NCBI GenBank assembly: GCA_003552745.1
Contig: PUOG01000246.1
Location: 1-7,665, forward strand
Direction: 5' to 3'
DNA length: 7,665 nucleotides
Source: Spirochaetaceae bacterium
GTDB lineage: Bacteria > Spirochaetota > Spirochaetia > DSM-27196 > SKKC01
Numbering within the stretch: the stretch's first letter is position 1; the number at the start of each line of letters is the position of its first letter. This document shows, piece by piece, positions 6,436-7,665 of this stretch. The notes under the pieces were generated by a model that made no database searches, was not told the DNA's origin, and was given only the letters and a program-made list of their open reading frames with translations. The position numbers were made by a program, and so were the translations under genes.

Positions 6436-7476
6436 TTATAAATTGCTTAACCTGACCAGGCCTTCGCCGGAAGTAATCCGGCCAATCCGGTAGGCGGAGA
6501 GCCCCTGCTCCTTAAAATAACCGGCCAGGCCATCCGCCTGGTCAGCAGGAACTACCAGGGTGTAGCCGATCCCCATGTTAAAAGCGCGGAACATTTCTTC
6601 CCGCCTGACCGGGCCCAGCTCGCTGATCATTTCGAAGATGGGCTGCTCGGGCCAGGTTCCGACCTCAATATCAGCCCTCAATCCGGCGGGTAGAATCCGG
6701 GGCAGGTTACCGGGCAGGCCCCCACCGGTGATATTGGCCATACCCTTTACAGTGAATTTTTCCAGGGCCCCTAAAACCGGTTTAACATAAATAGTAGTCG
6801 GTTTGAGCATTTCCTCTGCCAGGGTAACCCCCAGGCCGGGTTGGTGATCGGTTAGTTTTAAACCGGCTTCTTCCAGCAGGACCTTGCGGGCCAGTGAATA
6901 CCCGTTACTGTGCAGACCGTTTGAAGCCAGTCCCACCACGGCGTCCCCGTCTGTTATCCCGGCGCCATTAATTATCTTGGGGCGATCAACCATGCCTACA
7001 ATAAACCCGGCCAGTTCATATTCACCGGGCGGGTAAAAACCGGGCATTTCGGCAGTTTCCCCTCCCAGCAGGGCGCACCCGGCCTGCCTGCACCCTTCGG
7101 CAACTCCGGTCACGATCTCCTGGACCTGGCGGGGGACCAGTTTGCCCAGGGCCATGTAATCGAGAAAAAACAGGGGCTCAGCACCCTGGACCAAAACATC
7201 GTTCACACACATGGCCACGCAGTCGATCCCCACCGTATCATGCTTATCGGCGGCAAAGGCGACCCGCAGCTTGGTTCCGACCCCGTCACAGCCTGACACC
7301 AGCACCGGTTCCTGCATCTTTTTAAAATTGGGGGCAAAAAGCCCGCTGAAACCGCCCAGCCCCTGGAGGACTTCCGGCCGGAAAGTCGATTTGGCCAGAT
7401 CTTTAATCCGTTCCACTGCCTCTTCGCCGGCGTCAATATCTACACCGGCTTTGCGGTAATCCATTTCATCGCTCAT
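6436..7476 (-). CDS. purM: Phosphoribosylformylglycinamidine cyclo-ligase (AIR synthetase)
   Basis: 346 residues, as expected for PurM. It closes the imidazole ring of FGAM with ATP to give AIR, acting as a cytoplasmic dimer. Motifs in order: GGFSGLF (41-47), SGCDGVGTKLR (61-71), GIDCVAMCVNDVLVQGAEP (83-101), LLGGETAEMPGFY (136-148), GLASNGLHSNGYSLAR (182-197), ITGGGLPGNL (249-258) and FNMGIGY (299-305). All are classic for the PurM/ThiL/SelD-type ATP-binding fold. I chose ATG 7476 (MSDEMDYRKAG) because GGAGG (7485-7489) stands 8 nt upstream. An in-frame TTG at 7503 would add nine residues read through the ribosome site and a repeat, and is unlikely. It is the first pur gene here; the hppA terminator lies about 70 bp upstream, so the cluster should have its own start signal, though no strong promoter is visible. 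Confidence 0.97.
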   Translation of the reverse strand: MSDEMDYRKAGVDIDAGEEAVERIKDLAKSTFRPEVLQGLGGFSGLFAPNFKKMQEPVLVSGCDGVGTKLRVAFAADKHDTVGIDCVAMCVNDVLVQGAEPLFFLDYMALGKLVPRQVQEIVTGVAEGCRQAGCALLGGETAEMPGFYPPGEYELAGFIVGMVDRPKIINGAGITDGDAVVGLASNGLHSNGYSLARKVLLEEAGLKLTDHQPGLGVTLAEEMLKPTTIYVKPVLGALEKFTVKGMANITGGGLPGNLPRILPAGLRADIEVGTWPEQPIFEMISELGPVRREEMFRAFNMGIGYTLVVPADQADGLAGYFKEQGLSAYRIGRITSGEGLVRLSNL

Positions 7477-7483
7477 GCCGAAC

Positions 7484-7490
7484 ACCTCCC
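7484..7490 (-). promoter_or_regulatory. Ribosome binding site deciding the purM start
   Basis: The minus strand reads GGGAGGT, preceded by a run of G, with 8 nt between GGAGG and ATG 7476. It begins only a few bases after a palindromic repeat (7496-7523), so a hairpin in the leader could influence its accessibility. Confidence 0.85.
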
Positions 7491-7495
7491 CCCCC

Positions 7496-7523
7496 TGGGA
7501 CAAGGGACATTCCCCCTGTCCCA
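7496..7523. repeat. 28-bp GGGACA/TGTCCC palindromic repeat
   Basis: The ends TGGGACA and TGTCCCA are perfect 7-bp inverted repeats. On the minus strand the element divides into four heptamers: TGGGACA, GGGGGAA, TGTCCCT and TGTCCCA. The leading GGGACA can therefore pair with either of two tandem TGTCCC copies, giving two mutually exclusive hairpins. Its GACA...TGTC ends and G-rich core resemble the arms of the repeat at the left end of the window, suggesting a related family (inference). It lies in the purM leader, directly upstream of the ribosome site. Confidence 0.65.
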
Positions 7524-7543
7524 GTTCTCATGATACGGGCTTT

Positions 7544-7574
7544 AAAAAGGCGCCCGGGGGCTGCCCGGGCGCCT
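7544..7574 (-). terminator. Intrinsic terminator of hppA
   Basis: AGGCGCCCGGG (7548-7558) and CCCGGGCGCCT (7564-7574) form a perfect 11-bp GC-rich stem with a 5-nt loop. In the minus-strand direction the stem ends in a run of five T (7548-7544), the first being the last stem base, followed by AAA. It begins about 10 nt after the pyrophosphatase stop codon. The plus-strand side has only TTTT after GG, so it acts mainly for the minus-strand gene. Confidence 0.9.
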
Positions 7575-7583
7575 GGTTTTGGC

Positions 7584-7665
7584 TTAGAAGAACAGCGGCG
7601 CAAAAACAAGGGCGACGATGCTCATCAGCTTGATCAGGATGTTCAGCGACGGGCCGGCGGTGTCC
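7584..7665 (-). CDS. hppA: Membrane-bound proton/sodium-translocating pyrophosphatase, C-terminal end (partial)
   Basis: Only the last 26 codons and TAA lie in the window. They read DTAGPSLN and continue to end in ILIKLMSIVALVFAPLFF, a near-diagnostic match to the final transmembrane helix of membrane pyrophosphatases (typical ending GPSLNILIKLMSIVALV...). The enzyme is an inner-membrane pump of about 16 helices that couples PPi hydrolysis to H+ or Na+ export. The residues deciding ion type and potassium dependence are outside the window. A strong intrinsic terminator follows the stop, separating it from purM. The call rests on a short fragment, but the motif is distinctive. Confidence 0.88.
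   Translation of the reverse strand, partial: DTAGPSLNILIKLMSIVALVFAPLFF

Noticed and set aside
7478..7483. CCGAAC, the core of the Firmicute PurBox, near the purM start
   Set aside because: It lies between the ribosome site and the start codon, lacks the AT-rich flanks of the PurBox consensus, and has no second inverted copy.

Overview
The window reads as a stretch of a moderately GC-rich Gram-positive anaerobe chromosome, most likely a Clostridia/Peptococcaceae-type Firmicute (Desulfotomaculum, Pelotomaculum or Moorella-like). This is inferred from strong GGAGG-type ribosome sites, the use of TTG and GTG starts, a membrane pyrophosphatase, acyl-CoA metabolism genes, and short GTGACA/GGGACA palindromic repeats. 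No sequence search was possible, so the taxonomy is inference.

Every gene I can support lies on the minus strand, so transcription runs from high to low coordinates. At the right edge are the last 26 codons of a membrane-bound proton/sodium-pumping pyrophosphatase (hppA) and its intrinsic terminator. Next come four consecutive late purine genes: purM (AIR synthase), purN (GAR transformylase), purH (AICAR transformylase/IMP cyclohydrolase) and purD (GAR synthetase). PurD makes GAR, PurN formylates it, PurM closes the imidazole ring and PurH performs the last two steps to IMP. This is the 3' part of the classical Firmicute pur operon order (M-N-H-D). The purF/L/Q/S/C/E genes are not upstream, because hppA sits there. 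purN and purH overlap by 8 bp; the other junctions have spacers of 82-189 bp.

After a 258-bp gap without a recognisable gene come two lipid or acyl-CoA genes 22 bp apart: a thiolase (acetyl-CoA acetyltransferase) and an acyl-CoA dehydrogenase of the SCAD/MCAD type. They probably form a small operon for beta-oxidation or butyryl-CoA metabolism. The dehydrogenase stop codon runs directly into a non-coding repeat block at the left edge: tandem GTGACA units plus a 30-bp imperfect inverted repeat, resembling a REP doublet (REPIN). A related 28-bp palindrome sits immediately upstream of the purM ribosome site.

I see no obviously new multi-gene system. The points most worth a second look are the repeat elements, the odd FAD-contact segments of the acyl-CoA dehydrogenase (one may hide a compensated frameshift), a His-to-Gln change in a normally conserved PurH motif, and structured leaders abutting the purM and purD ribosome sites.
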